Below, in pieces: positions 55,767-56,601 of a stretch of DNA of 56,601 bases. Each line of letters begins with the position of its first letter. Position 1 is the first letter of the stretch. The translations under genes and the position numbers were made by a program. The notes under the pieces are model-generated. The model saw only the letters and a list, made by a program, of their open reading frames with translations. It ran no database searches and was not told the DNA's origin. This DNA is from Oscillospiraceae bacterium (GTDB lineage Bacteria; Bacillota; Clostridia; Oscillospirales; Oscillospiraceae): NCBI GenBank assembly GCA_009780235.1, contig WRAK01000014.1:1-56601 (forward strand), read 5' to 3'.

Positions 55767-56601
55767 AACGCCAAACTTGGGGCTAAACCAGCCTCGGCAA
55801 GAAGATTTTTATGATGTTGACGTTTTCAACGAAAATGCAGGCATTTTGGATAAGGCGGTTACCGATGCACGAATTGCCGCCGACACAGCTCAGGATACTG
55901 CCGAGGGCCGCGCGCCCTTGTCACATCGTCACGGGTGGAACCAAATCGACAACCCGCCGCCTATACCGCAACCGGCGACAACCGCCCCGCCCGCATCGAC
56001 GAACGCAGCGGGCGTCCCCGGAACGAGCACACAGTTCGCCCGCGGAGACCACAGGCATCCGCCGGGGACTCCTGCGTCACATACGCATGATTGGAGCCAG
56101 ATAACGAATCCGCCGCCGACAGATGCACCACCCGCCGCTCCCACGCCTGCGGAGATGGACACGCCGAATGATACGCATATCACGATTCGGAGTTGGTCAC
56201 CCGCCAACTTAGTGCGGGCGGTCAGGGGTGCGCTCTTGACCGGCCTCGACACCACAGTAAATGCCGCTATCGTGGCTACAGATAGGGTGCTTGTTGCATT
56301 TGGGAAAGCACAAGCGCAATTGAACAGCCACAATACGAGGATAACTACGGCGCAGGCGACGGCGAATCAGGCCAGCACCGTCGCCGGCAATGCACAGAGT
56401 ACGGCGGGTCAAGCCATGCTCGATGCGGCCTCGGCACAAGAGACAGCGGACGAGGCGTTGGCCGCCGCCGAACATGGCACAGGCCCGCCCCGCGTTATCC
56501 ACGTTGCCCTGTGGCATCGAAGCCAACACGCACCGATACAAGACCACCAACTTATCCTCACCTTTGAACGCCCTACGCCCGCCGGGCATTGGGTAGGTTT
56601 C
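55759..56601 (+). CDS. Tail fibre protein, N-terminal part (cut by window end)
   Basis: 281 codons with no stop; the window ends first. Starts MDKTPNLGLNQPRQEDFYDV. Contains repeated fibre motifs APLSHRHGWNQIDNPPP and TPASHTHDWSQITNPPP, with VPGTSTQFARGDHRHPPGTP, as in P2-type tail fibres and collar repeats, then a Gln/Ala/Thr-rich trimeric coiled-coil-like part (ITTAQATANQASTVAGNAQS). It recognises the host surface. ATG 55759 overlaps the gpI stop. Confidence 0.82.
   Translation, partial: MDKTPNLGLNQPRQEDFYDVDVFNENAGILDKAVTDARIAADTAQDTAEGRAPLSHRHGWNQIDNPPPIPQPATTAPPASTNAAGVPGTSTQFARGDHRHPPGTPASHTHDWSQITNPPPTDAPPAAPTPAEMDTPNDTHITIRSWSPANLVRAVRGALLTGLDTTVNAAIVATDRVLVAFGKAQAQLNSHNTRITTAQATANQASTVAGNAQSTAGQAMLDAASAQETADEALAAAEHGTGPPRVIHVALWHRSQHAPIQDHQLILTFERPTPAGHWVGF

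Noticed and set aside
20806-56601. Possibility of a tailocin or contractile injection system instead of a phage
   Set aside because: Terminase, portal, protease, capsid and integrase genes are all present and intact, so a complete prophage is more likely.
1-56601. CRISPR array, diversity-generating retroelement or group II intron
   Set aside because: No regularly spaced direct repeats, reverse transcriptase motifs or template/variable repeat pair were seen; the only repeats are palindromic elements and the SLH and SH3b duplications.

Overview
The window looks like an anaerobic, Gram-positive-type Clostridia chromosome (Bacillota). Evidence: a large-form SRP RNA directly upstream of dnaX and ebfC (the Bacillus scr-dnaX-yaaK order), a cluster of oxygen-sensitive 2-hydroxyacyl-CoA dehydratase activase genes, AGGAGG-type ribosome binding sites, S-layer-homology domains and many TTGACA/TATAAT promoters. 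No species can be named from the sequence.

Bases 1-20805 are host DNA: a ZIP metal transporter with a palindromic operator, a secreted lipoprotein, SRP RNA, dnaX-ebfC-DUF1653, a small RHH regulator diverging from a 31-residue membrane peptide, three acyl-CoA dehydratase activase-type genes, a complete livJHMGF branched-chain amino-acid ABC operon, an MntP/YtaF-type membrane protein, a zinc-ribbon protein, a CNNM/HlyC-type transporter, a large solute-binding lipoprotein and a secreted VanY-type carboxypeptidase with six SLH repeats. Short palindromic dispersed repeats are common here; one appears to lie in frame inside dnaX and another forms the C-terminus of an activase-type gene.

Bases 20806-56601 are a prophage whose right end lies outside the window. 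The left boundary is the 3' half of a tRNA-Pro(CGG) gene next to a tyrosine integrase. A lysogeny module follows: two divergent XRE regulators, two consensus promoters and three palindromic operators. The early region (23.6-33.2 kb) has many small genes, a ParB-like protein, a MazG-like protein, an HUH-type replication initiator and an ArpU/RinA-like late regulator.

The late region (33.4 kb onward) encodes a mosaic contractile-tailed phage. The packaging and portal genes are lambda-like (Nu1/GpA terminase, gpW, lambda-type portal). The head uses an S78 protease and a probable Mu gpT-like capsid protein. The tail is P2-like: sheath, tube, tail-assembly chaperone with a canonical -1 slippery site, tape measure, gpX, gpD, gpV, gpU, gp25/gpW, gpJ, gpI and the start of a tail fibre. 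The most unusual points are a lipoprotein moron with its own promoter and terminator, a long inverted repeat bracketing tube-moron-chaperone, a gpD hub carrying two inserted SH3b domains plus LysM, and the RHH/mini-membrane-peptide pair in the host DNA.
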